Origin: an uncultured Alphaproteobacteria bacterium
Lineage (GTDB): Bacteria > Pseudomonadota > Alphaproteobacteria > RF32 > CAG-239
Length of the DNA stretch: 64,000 nucleotides
Direction of reading: 5' to 3'
Assembly: GCA_934271715.1 (NCBI GenBank)
Contig: CAKQRZ010000003.1
Location: forward strand, 1 to 64,000
Part shown: in pieces, positions 16,717-25,014 of the stretch
How positions within the stretch are numbered: the first letter of the stretch is position 1
How the letters are laid out: every line of letters begins with the position of its first letter
Notes under the pieces: generated by a model
Databases searched by the model: none
The model's input: the letters and a program-made list of their open reading frames with translations, nothing else
What the model was told of the DNA's origin: nothing
Position numbers and translations under genes: made by a program

Positions 16717-19700
16717 CTAATTTTTCAAACTTTCTTCAATTATTTTTATTTCATCATCTGTAAGTCCATAAAGCTGATAAACAAGTTTATCTATTTTAAT
16801 CTCTAGTTGTGACGTATCCGCATTTATATCATTTTGTTTCAATGAAATTATTTGGTTAACAATGTTAATCAGAGATTTTTTTGACTCCTCTGAGACTATG
16901 GGTATAGGAAACTCTTTTACAAAATTATTAATCCACCTTGTTGTTCCAACTCCACTTGTTTCGGCAATTAAATTTAAATAAAACCGAATGATCTTTGAAT
17001 TCAAGATTCCTAATAAGTATCTTGCATCCACTCCTTTAGGAGGTAATAAAAAATAAGCACTATTTAGTAAATAGATTTCATCACTACATAAAGAGAATTT
17101 CCCTTCATCAGTTAACTCTATCCAAATAATCTTCTCTTTTTTAAAATCATCTAGAAATGAACAAGCTCTTAAGTTACTCCAATGTTTTCCTTTGGCTCCT
17201 CTTTTTTTAAACTTATCACCTAATCCATCTAAATAATTATATATAGATGGATATTGCAGCTCCACATCAATTCCATTTTTTGTTAATATTACATATAAAT
17301 CGGAAAATACGTATCCGTATTTCTTAATATCTCTTCCCCGTAAAATAGGCTTGATTATTTCGTTATTATGTACATCTTGAGAAATTAGTTCTTTCCGTTT
17401 TGCCTCATCTATAACAAAAGCATTGTTATCACCTGTTGCTATTCCTAATCTTATTTTTGTGTTCAATTCTTCTAAAGATTTACCTATCTTATTCATTTTA
17501 TTTTTAATAGCTAATAGTTCAGGACGAAACAATGACCAACTAGATGCGTTAAATGCCCCATGAGGATACTCAAACATATTTTCTCTTATAAAATCATTAA
17601 ACTGAGTTTTTGCCGACATTTTCTTATTTACTACATATGCGGAACATCTATCTATATCGAGCGACGATATAATAATAGCAGTATTAACTGTTGCGGAGTC
17701 GAAAACTTGAAAATCTTCAATATTAATTAATATTCTTATACAATTCTTCTCATAGATAAGTTTTCTCAAAGACCTTCCATAATCGGCTTTCAAATAAGAA
17801 TTTGATGTAATTTGGCATAAAATTCCACTTTCTTTTTGTAATTTTATTGCTCTTTCTATAAAATAACAATACAAATCAGAAAAAGGACTATATGAAACAT
17901 AATGCTTTTTATAATATAATTTTTCGTCATGAGAAAACTTATCATGACTAATATATGGAGGATTACCTATAACAACGTCAAATCCCTGAAATTTTCCATC
18001 TTCATCAAGAATTTCAGGAAATTCAAGCATCCATTCCATAGAGTTTTTATATATAGAATCGTCAAAACTATCACCCCAAACTAAAGATTGACAGTGATTA
18101 TTTTTCTTTAATTGCTCAATTTGATTATCCAAATTAACATGTTCTTGAAGAGTCTTTACTTGTTTTTTTAATTTTTCAAGCTTCTGAATTTCTTTATTAA
18201 GATTTTTCTGTTCTTCTGTCTCGGCGACTAAAACATCTTCAACCACAGAATACAGCTTATTCTTTATATCTCTGAGTGTTTCATTTATTTTCTTTTTGGT
18301 TTCTTTATCACCGGAATTTTTATATTCAGCAACTAATTGTTTGTACTCTTTAATATATTCTTTTTGTTCTTTAGAACCTTGTTGAGTAATAGCTTTGCCA
18401 ATTTGCACAGGATACTTACTAACTAATGAATTACCTGTTTTAATATTAATATCAATGTTAGGTAACACTTCCATATTATTTGTATTATCAATATAATATG
18501 TATTCTTCAATAACTCTATCCATAAACGCAATTGGCATATATAAACAGATTTTGGGTTAATATCTACTGCAAATAGACAGTTTTCAATTATGGTACGTTT
18601 TTCTTTGAATAAGGCTTTTTGAACTTGATGTGTCGACTTATCTTTACGTTTATAGACATACGGTACGTCATTTTGGTTGAAAACAACTAAAGTATCATCA
18701 AAGATTTCGATATTATTGTTTATCTTATTTCCTTCATCATCAAATAATATCCCTAAATATGACTTGAGATAGATGATATGGTTTAGAACAGACACCAAAA
18801 AGTGTCCAGAACCAACAGCAGGATCACAAATACGCAGAGAGTTTATAATATCATTATATTTTTGAGCAGCATCTGCTGAATATACATTGCCGATATAATT
18901 TCTAATTTCCTGAATGTTTTTAGCATTTAAATCATCAAAAGCATCATTAAACTTGTCTACAACAGCTCTTTCAATGCATTCTTTAGCCATATATTCTGTA
19001 ATAAATCCGGGAGTATAGAAAGAACCGTCTTTGTAGCCGTTCAATTTTTCAAAAATCAATCCCAACACGGCAGAATTGATAATATCCCTGTTTTCCTCAG
19101 TAATTAAGCTTTCTCCGGCACCTGATGAAAAGTCATAACTATCTAAGAAATCCAGCAAATATTTTAATATCTTTTCGTCGGTTTTATTTTTATATTCAGA
19201 CCAATGCTTTAGATTTGAAGATTTATATAATGCCAATTTGCGATTGTTATTTAATGCTGTCGTATTGATGTATTTCAGCTCCATTTCGCTTTTTTCAAAC
19301 AATGAACTGTTTAAATATGGAATATTGACAGTTTCATTTGCATTGTCGCGATCCTCTATTTTTTTGCCTAATATGGAGAAAAATAGTTTATTCAATTCAT
19401 CAAAATCGATAACTTTATCTGATGTTATAAATTTGAAATTCTTATTGTCATTAAAAGAAACAAGTTGCGATTCAAAGAGTTTAAGAAATAAAATTCTGTT
19501 CAGCCATGTAATCACAAGCTCGAATGCTATATTTACAGCTTTTTCTCCGGTTATATCTTTTTGATCTTCCAGTTGTTTAATTGTTTCGTTGATTAAACCG
19601 TTAGAATTTGGATTTGGTTTAATTAGTTTCTTATTGTTTTCACTAACTTCTTCTAAACCCAAAATATAAAGCAATTCGTCATAAAATTTCTTATTTAATT

Positions 19701-20445
19701 GGTTAGAATCTTTTGGACTGTATTCATTTAATAAAAAATCTGGGTGAAAAAGCTTATAAACGTAGAGTAAAGTCCGAATAGCTTTATCATTGATATCAAC
19801 ATTATTCAAATCAAAGTCTTTAATACGCTTTTCTAAATACGTTAAATCAAACCAAGCAAATTCGAAGGTTATCTTCTCTCTAGTAATAATATTGGCAATT
19901 CCCTTGTATATTTCACTTGTCCTTTGAAGATACAAATCACCTTCAATGCTATCATAACATAACTTTTCTAAGGATTTATGCTGAAATTGTAAGGGATTGA
20001 ATATAAAATAGCTTATACCATCGCTAATGATGATATTTTTAATATGATAATTTCCTTTATGCTTTTCATCGTAAAAATATTTAATTGCCTCATGAAGTGC
20101 TTTTTTATTTAAGTTATCACAAGTTATCATTTCAGCCTTATTTGAAGGCTTTTTAAACTCCATTATAACTTCAATATTATCATTTTTCTTTATTGCATAG
20201 TCAATTCGCTCAAAAGCGTTTATTTGTATGTCTTTACGATCTGAATAAAATGTATCTTTAATAAAGTTGACAACAATATTTTTAATATTTTCTTCAGTTG
20301 CATTGGTTTTTACAGCTTCTGATATTTGAGAATAGGCAACTCGTAAATTTTGGAGATATTTTACAAAATCAGCTCTTTCAATTTTATGGCTGATATATGA
20401 TTTGTGATGAGTCTTTAAATAATCCTTTAATTTGATATTAGCCAT
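16717..20445 (-). CDS. Type IIG restriction-modification enzyme (Eco57I-like)
   Basis: The ATG at 20445 has AAGGA six bases upstream and is preferred over 20472, giving 1242 residues. An N-terminal nuclease site is suggested by ERIDYAIK...NIEVIMEFKKP near residues 80-105 (D...ExK). The amino-methyltransferase domain has SAM motif RICDPAVGSGHFLVSVL near residue 540 and catalytic FDVVIGNPPYISHD near 825. Between these lies a charged coiled-coil insertion around residues 690-780. The C-terminal 350 residues, including LRGRDIKKYGY and the terminal helices, are the target-recognition domain. Such proteins methylate adenine and cut DNA with one polypeptide. It heads a minus-strand operon and is divergent from the five-gene cluster. 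Confidence 0.88.
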   Translation of the reverse strand: MANIKLKDYLKTHHKSYISHKIERADFVKYLQNLRVAYSQISEAVKTNATEENIKNIVVNFIKDTFYSDRKDIQINAFERIDYAIKKNDNIEVIMEFKKPSNKAEMITCDNLNKKALHEAIKYFYDEKHKGNYHIKNIIISDGISYFIFNPLQFQHKSLEKLCYDSIEGDLYLQRTSEIYKGIANIITREKITFEFAWFDLTYLEKRIKDFDLNNVDINDKAIRTLLYVYKLFHPDFLLNEYSPKDSNQLNKKFYDELLYILGLEEVSENNKKLIKPNPNSNGLINETIKQLEDQKDITGEKAVNIAFELVITWLNRILFLKLFESQLVSFNDNKNFKFITSDKVIDFDELNKLFFSILGKKIEDRDNANETVNIPYLNSSLFEKSEMELKYINTTALNNNRKLALYKSSNLKHWSEYKNKTDEKILKYLLDFLDSYDFSSGAGESLITEENRDIINSAVLGLIFEKLNGYKDGSFYTPGFITEYMAKECIERAVVDKFNDAFDDLNAKNIQEIRNYIGNVYSADAAQKYNDIINSLRICDPAVGSGHFLVSVLNHIIYLKSYLGILFDDEGNKINNNIEIFDDTLVVFNQNDVPYVYKRKDKSTHQVQKALFKEKRTIIENCLFAVDINPKSVYICQLRLWIELLKNTYYIDNTNNMEVLPNIDINIKTGNSLVSKYPVQIGKAITQQGSKEQKEYIKEYKQLVAEYKNSGDKETKKKINETLRDIKNKLYSVVEDVLVAETEEQKNLNKEIQKLEKLKKQVKTLQEHVNLDNQIEQLKKNNHCQSLVWGDSFDDSIYKNSMEWMLEFPEILDEDGKFQGFDVVIGNPPYISHDKFSHDEKLYYKKHYVSYSPFSDLYCYFIERAIKLQKESGILCQITSNSYLKADYGRSLRKLIYEKNCIRILINIEDFQVFDSATVNTAIIISSLDIDRCSAYVVNKKMSAKTQFNDFIRENMFEYPHGAFNASSWSLFRPELLAIKNKMNKIGKSLEELNTKIRLGIATGDNNAFVIDEAKRKELISQDVHNNEIIKPILRGRDIKKYGYVFSDLYVILTKNGIDVELQYPSIYNYLDGLGDKFKKRGAKGKHWSNLRACSFLDDFKKEKIIWIELTDEGKFSLCSDEIYLLNSAYFLLPPKGVDARYLLGILNSKIIRFYLNLIAETSGVGTTRWINNFVKEFPIPIVSEESKKSLINIVNQIISLKQNDINADTSQLEIKIDKLVYQLYGLTDDEIKIIEESLKN

Positions 20446-20492
20446 GTCATTTCCTTTATTTAAATCATGCAATGATGATTACACTCAATACA

Positions 20493-20512
20493 TTGAAAAG
20501 CAAGTGATAATT
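20493..20512 (-). promoter_or_regulatory. 20-bp element before the type IIG operon
   Basis: On the minus strand this reads AATTATCACTTGCTTTTCAA. TTGCTT is a plausible -35 with TAATCA 16 nt downstream, and the gene start follows at 20445. A perfect copy, in the same orientation relative to its gene, precedes the five-gene cluster at 21339-21358. Confidence 0.6.
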
Positions 20513-20710
20513 ATCAATGTCTAACACTTTAGGCTTAATTTTATGTAAATTCAGCTGATAATTAATGTTTCCCGTCTGTTTGTTAGCAATCCTGTCTAAA
20601 TCGTAACAAAATGTCGTTGGTAACGTGTGTTTTCGTGGCTCCCGACATCCCTAAAATAGGTTATACTATTTAGTGTAAATAGTTAATAACTCGTTTTAAG
20701 GAGAAAAATC

Positions 20711-20842
20711 ATGTATCAGATTAAAATTAATGGAATTCTAATGCCTTATTTATACTGGAGTCTAAGAGAAGCCATCGAGGCTTGTGAAGCTGAAAAAGCT
20801 CGCGGTTGTGCTGTAATGACTGAAATTGTGCACGTTGATTAA
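20711..20842 (+). CDS. 43-residue protein of unknown function
   Basis: The ORF (MYQIKINGILMPYLYWSLRE...) starts at an ATG preceded by TTAAGGAGAAAAATC, a strong ribosome-binding site, and has a TATACT-like -10 at about 20652. It looks like a small soluble alpha/beta protein. It lies between two divergent restriction operons and 29 nt before an 88-residue gene. It could be a regulator or an excision-related factor, but nothing in the sequence decides this. Confidence 0.55.
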   Translation: MYQIKINGILMPYLYWSLREAIEACEAEKARGCAVMTEIVHVD

Positions 20843-20871
20843 AATTAACTTTATTATGAAAGGAAAATACC

Positions 20872-21138
20872 ATGCAAATGTTGTTTGAAGCTTGGCTTTT
20901 AGATAATAATTATAAACCAACGACGGCTGTTGACTACCCTGATCGTTTGAGACGTCTGTGTGCAAGAGAAAAAATATCTTATGAATATCTAGCAGAACAC
21001 CTTTCGGAAATTATACCGCAATATGATAAAACCGGTAGAAAATCAAGCTATGCCAAGACGTCTCATTATTCTGTATGGAACGCTCTTTGTCGGTTTAAGG
21101 AATTTTTAGGTGAATTAAGTATAGAAAGTGCCGGTTAA
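20872..21138 (+). CDS. 88-residue protein resembling a SAM-like core-binding domain
   Basis: AAAGGAAAATACC precedes the ATG. The sequence (LFEAWLLDNNYKPTTAVDYPDRL..., ending YSVWNALCRFKEFLGEL) looks like the N-terminal helical DNA-binding domain of tyrosine recombinases without any catalytic domain. Standing alone it could be a small DNA-binding protein, perhaps acting on the shared element at 20493 and 21339. It probably forms an operon with the 43-residue gene before it. Confidence 0.6.
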   Translation: MQMLFEAWLLDNNYKPTTAVDYPDRLRRLCAREKISYEYLAEHLSEIIPQYDKTGRKSSYAKTSHYSVWNALCRFKEFLGELSIESAG

Positions 21139-21170
21139 GGATATTCACAAATACAGAAGCTTATTTTTTT

Positions 21171-21239
21171 ACCCCATAACAATGAGTTGAAGTCAGGTAT
21201 ATATTTTATTACAAAATTCAAAATCGCTTGTTATGGGGT
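21171..21239. repeat. 12-bp inverted repeat in the intergenic region
   Basis: ACCCCATAACAA (21171-21182) is perfectly inverted as TTGTTATGGGGT (21228-21239), with a 45-nt loop. There is no T-run on the plus strand after it. It may be a 3' structure for the small-gene operon or a binding site. Confidence 0.45.
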
Positions 21240-21338
21240 TGATTATTGGCCAATTTAGTAAACATTTGATTTTATGGAAATTTCAAATTTTAGTTTTTTT
21301 AATGAGATAGAATAGAGAGAAAATTGGGCAATAAAGCC

Positions 21339-21358
21339 AATTATCACTTGCTTTTCAA
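21339..21358 (+). promoter_or_regulatory. 20-bp element before the five-gene cluster
   Basis: AATTATCACTTGCTTTTCAA contains a -35-like TTGCTT with TAGAAT 16 nt downstream. The same 20 bp, same orientation relative to its gene and same -35/-10 spacing, precedes the type IIG gene. The methyltransferase start is about 95 bp further on. Confidence 0.6.
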
Positions 21359-21452
21359 AGCTTTTTGGATAGAATCCGAGTATATAGGCACAAAAATAGG
21401 CCATAATACAGAATTGAAATTGGTTAAATGCAGAGATAGTCAATAAAAGAAA

Positions 21453-22814
21453 ATGAAGAGAATGTCACAAAAGAAAACTGTAAAGTATATTGATTTATTT
21501 GCTGGTCTTGGCGGAATTAGACTTGGATTTGTTCAGGCTTTCGAAGATGCCGGATACCAAACTGAATGCGTGTTGACTTCTGAAATAAAACCATCAGCAG
21601 TAAAAGCTCTAACAACTAATTTTAAAGAAAAAACAATACAGGGCGATATAACAACCATAGATAGTGTTGAAATACCTGATTTTGATTTTTTATTAGCAGG
21701 TTTTCCTTGTCAAGCTTTTAGTGTGGCGGGAAAACAGCGAGGTTTTCTAGATACGCGTGGCACCTTATTTTTTGAAGTTGAGAGAATACTGAGAGAAAAA
21801 AAGCCCTATGGTTTTATATTGGAGAATGTAGAGGGACTAGTTACTCACGATAAAGAGAATAGCGATGATGAAATTGGACGGACACTTAAAACTATTCTCT
21901 ATAAGCTTGGAGAAGAGCTCAAATACAAGGTAAGTTGGAAAGTCCTTGATGCTCAAAAATTTGGTCTCGCTCAAAGTCGAAAGCGCATATATATTGTCGG
22001 AACATTAAAAGATAAAATCCATTTACCTAGTTCCAAAAAAACAAAAGCAGTTTTTAAGGATGTGATGGAAACTGGACTTAAAACACTAGATAGTAAATTT
22101 ACTAGACAGTTGTTTGAGAAATATACTCCAGAAGAACTATATGGTAAGGCAATTAAAGATAAACGTGGAGGGATAGACAATATTCATAGTTGGGATGTCG
22201 AATTGCGAGGTCATGTAACAGAACAAGAAAAAGATTTGTTGAATACCTTATTGAAAGAACGGAGAAAAAAGCATTGGGCAACTGTAATAGGAATTGAGTG
22301 GATGGATGGGATGCCTCTAACGGCTAATCAAATTAGAACTTTTTTTAATTCAGAGAATCTTGAAGAAATGCTTGATGATTTAGTGGATAAAGGATACCTG
22401 GTTCTTGAATACCCTAAAAAAAGAGTGGTTGTTGAAGAAGATAAAGAATCCGGAAGGAAAGCGTACGAACGTATTCCAGATGAGAATAAACCTAAAGGCT
22501 ATAATATTGTTTCTGGAAAGTTAAGTTTTGATTTTACACGCATACTTTCTCCCAACGATGTAACTCCAACTCTTGTTGCTATGGATATGGCAACACTTGG
22601 AGTAATTGACAATGGTGGTTTGAGACATTTATCTTTAAGAGAGGGATTAAGATTGTTCGGTTACCCAGATTGGTATTCTTTAGATGATTTTGGGAAAACT
22701 CAAAAAGGTTTGGATTTAGGCTATGATTTATTGGGTAATACCGTCTGTGTGCCAGTAATTAGAAGCATTGCAGAAAAACTCGTAACATCTTATGGAGAAA
22801 AGAAAAATGGATAA
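21453..22814 (+). CDS. DNA (cytosine-5) methyltransferase, first gene of the five-gene cluster
   Basis: The 453-residue protein has all main C5-methyltransferase motifs: motif I DLFAGLGGIRLGF (residues about 14-26), motif IV GFPCQAFSVAGKQRG with the catalytic cysteine near 86, motif VI ENVEGL, motif VIII SRKRIYIVG, and motifs IX-X near the C-terminus (LREGLRLFGYP, DLLGNTVCVPV). The 100-150-residue variable region before motif IX should set the target sequence. In this operon it presumably protects host DNA from the nucleases encoded downstream. Its stop codon overlaps the next start (ATGGATAA). Confidence 0.93.
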   Translation: MKRMSQKKTVKYIDLFAGLGGIRLGFVQAFEDAGYQTECVLTSEIKPSAVKALTTNFKEKTIQGDITTIDSVEIPDFDFLLAGFPCQAFSVAGKQRGFLDTRGTLFFEVERILREKKPYGFILENVEGLVTHDKENSDDEIGRTLKTILYKLGEELKYKVSWKVLDAQKFGLAQSRKRIYIVGTLKDKIHLPSSKKTKAVFKDVMETGLKTLDSKFTRQLFEKYTPEELYGKAIKDKRGGIDNIHSWDVELRGHVTEQEKDLLNTLLKERRKKHWATVIGIEWMDGMPLTANQIRTFFNSENLEEMLDDLVDKGYLVLEYPKKRVVVEEDKESGRKAYERIPDENKPKGYNIVSGKLSFDFTRILSPNDVTPTLVAMDMATLGVIDNGGLRHLSLREGLRLFGYPDWYSLDDFGKTQKGLDLGYDLLGNTVCVPVIRSIAEKLVTSYGEKKNG

Positions 22815-23718
22815 GCCCATTCGAATTACGTATGAAGAATTAGTAAAAACGATCACAATGTTCCTGATTGATAGAAATTGGGAAGATGCTGCTAGGAATG
22901 AGGTTGTAAAATATGTTGATACAATGCAGAATAACTTAACAGGCATTAACACCAAAGAAGGCTTGATGGCATGTATAGCAAATGATAAATCTTCTTTAAC
23001 TAGTATTCTGATGCTTATGGAAATCCCTGAAGAAAAGTTTAAACGCATTATATCCATGCTTCGACGTGAACATAGATATGTATTTTCTTCGGAATGGTCC
23101 TTAGAGAAAACGAGAAGTGTTTTATTGGAAAATAAAACACTCATGGATGATGTTTGTGAACTTTTATTGAATGGTGCTGATTCTGAAAGATTTAAGAGAA
23201 AAATTCCGGATTTTTATAGAGATGGTTTTAAAATTGACAAAGATACTATTGCTAAGCTGCAAAATCGCGAAGAATTAACAAAACTAGCAAAACGTCAAAT
23301 GGACGCAAAATATACAGCGGGAGTTTCTCTCGCTTTTGTGAGAAAAGTAGAAGAAGCAATTAAACTGACATGCGATCTTGAAGGATTAACTTATGTTAAA
23401 AATAAATCAGTTGATGGTCTTGAAAGAAATTATAGTTTTATAATTCCAGATAATAAACAACCCAAAATACTGATAAATTGTTCTTATAATATTACAACAT
23501 CAAGCACTCAGTCGAGATTTAGCGAGTCTGTTTTAAGAACGAGGGAAAAAATCAGAAAAGATGGAAAGAAAATATTAACCATCAATATTCTCGAGGGTGC
23601 TGGATGGATTGGCCGCCAATCTGATCTAAAGGTAATATATGAGAATTCAGATTATACATTAAATCTTGCAAACATAGGTTTGCTTGATCAAATCATTAGA
23701 TATGGTATGGAGGATTAA
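22807..23718 (+). CDS. Putative restriction-endonuclease-like protein
   Basis: The ATG at 22807, with GGAGA upstream, overlaps the methyltransferase stop and gives 303 residues. The N-terminal 130 residues are helical. The C-terminal part has a nuclease-like pattern: YSFIIPDNKQPKILINCSYN followed by ITTSSTQSRFSESVL (residues about 210-245). This recalls the (D/E)xK-replacement strand and TSSGQ segment of some type II enzymes such as the DpnII group. The acidic residue usually in the ExK pair reads N/C here, so the assignment is tentative. Being coupled to a C5 methyltransferase supports a cleavage role. Confidence 0.55.
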   Translation: MDKPIRITYEELVKTITMFLIDRNWEDAARNEVVKYVDTMQNNLTGINTKEGLMACIANDKSSLTSILMLMEIPEEKFKRIISMLRREHRYVFSSEWSLEKTRSVLLENKTLMDDVCELLLNGADSERFKRKIPDFYRDGFKIDKDTIAKLQNREELTKLAKRQMDAKYTAGVSLAFVRKVEEAIKLTCDLEGLTYVKNKSVDGLERNYSFIIPDNKQPKILINCSYNITTSSTQSRFSESVLRTREKIRKDGKKILTINILEGAGWIGRQSDLKVIYENSDYTLNLANIGLLDQIIRYGMED

Positions 23719-23721
23719 GCC

Positions 23722-25014
23722 ATGAATGCTCAAGAAAGAAAAGCGGCTCTTGCAAACTTACAAAATGAGGCAAAACCTTGCATGACGGGAATTCCACTTT
23801 TGTATCATGGGGAAAGACGAACCTTTGATGCTTATGAAATTCCTTTGGATTATTTAGTTTATAATAAATTGAATGGCAGAATAGGCAGTGCTGTTAAATC
23901 TTTTGAAAGGCAAAACCATACTCTAAATTCTGAAGATGAAAAGGATGTGAAAATTATCGAAGAATTTCTTTGGGAATCGAAGAAAGATGCTAATAAAAAG
24001 ACGAGACAAAGTTTATTGGATGAGCATCAACAGAAATATGGTATAGTCACTGCTGAAGGAATTATTATTGATGGAAATAGACGGGCATCTTTGCTCAATA
24101 GCTTGCGTCGTGATGAAGCAATAAACCCAAATAAAAAGCAACATTGCAATTATTTTATTGCGATTATTCTCCCTGTTGACGCTGATAGAAAAGAAATACT
24201 TCGCTTAGAGACCACTTATCAGATGGGAGAAGATGCAAAAGTTGATTATAATCCTATTGAAAAATATTTGAAATGTAAGGATTTGTCTGATGAGGGCTTT
24301 ACTCGAGAGGAAATTGCAAGTTTTATGGGGGATACAAAGGCAAATATAGATATGTACCTCGGCGTTCTCAAACTTATGGATGAGTATCTTCAGAGCTATC
24401 ATTATGATGGTATGTATACTCTTTTGGACAAGAATGAAGACTCTTTTCAAAAATTGTATTCTGCCTTAAAAGGATATTCCTCAGGAAGTGTTGCAAGTAT
24501 GTGGGATTTTGACCCTGAAACTGACACAAATGACTTAAAAATGATAGCATTTGATTATATTAGATGTGGATTTGATCAGACAGATTTCCGCGATATTATA
24601 ATTAAACCTTCTACATCCAATCCTAATAGAAGTTTTTTTGCGTGTAAAGATATTTGGGAAGTTTTTAGAGATGAACATTTTAAGAATGTTGATCCAGTAA
24701 CTAATGAGGAAGAAGCGGTCGATAGTATTATTCAAAATGCGCATGGTGATGATATAACTAGATTACTTCGAGCAAGAGATAACCATTGGAAATCTCGTGT
24801 CTTGGCCTCTATGAAAAATAACTACTATAGAAGTAAAGATAAGTTAAACAATAAGCAAGAGGCTGATAATCCTCTTAAGCTTTTACAAAAAGCTCTTGAT
24901 GTCTTAAAAAGTATTGATACAGAACAATCATCATTTAAGAGTGATGCAAATGTAAAACAATGCGTTAAAGAAATCAATTCACTAATTTGGGAATATAAGA
25001 AGATGTTAGAATAA
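23722..25014 (+). CDS. ParB/Srx-fold protein
   Basis: The 430-residue protein begins 3 nt after the previous stop, with GGAGG at about 8 nt. The N-terminal half looks like a ParB/sulfiredoxin fold: IPLDYLVYNKLNGRIGSAVKSF near residues 38-59 and the diagnostic GIIIDGNRRASLLN near 112-125. A helical region follows (FTREEIASFMGDTKANIDMYLGVLKLM, like the helix-turn-helix after ParB domains), then a long helical C-terminus. In phage defence, ParB-fold ATPase/nuclease domains act as sensors or nicking modules (for example SspE and DUF262 proteins). Here the role is inferred only. Its stop overlaps the next start (TAATG). Confidence 0.7.
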   Translation: MNAQERKAALANLQNEAKPCMTGIPLLYHGERRTFDAYEIPLDYLVYNKLNGRIGSAVKSFERQNHTLNSEDEKDVKIIEEFLWESKKDANKKTRQSLLDEHQQKYGIVTAEGIIIDGNRRASLLNSLRRDEAINPNKKQHCNYFIAIILPVDADRKEILRLETTYQMGEDAKVDYNPIEKYLKCKDLSDEGFTREEIASFMGDTKANIDMYLGVLKLMDEYLQSYHYDGMYTLLDKNEDSFQKLYSALKGYSSGSVASMWDFDPETDTNDLKMIAFDYIRCGFDQTDFRDIIIKPSTSNPNRSFFACKDIWEVFRDEHFKNVDPVTNEEEAVDSIIQNAHGDDITRLLRARDNHWKSRVLASMKNNYYRSKDKLNNKQEADNPLKLLQKALDVLKSIDTEQSSFKSDANVKQCVKEINSLIWEYKKMLE

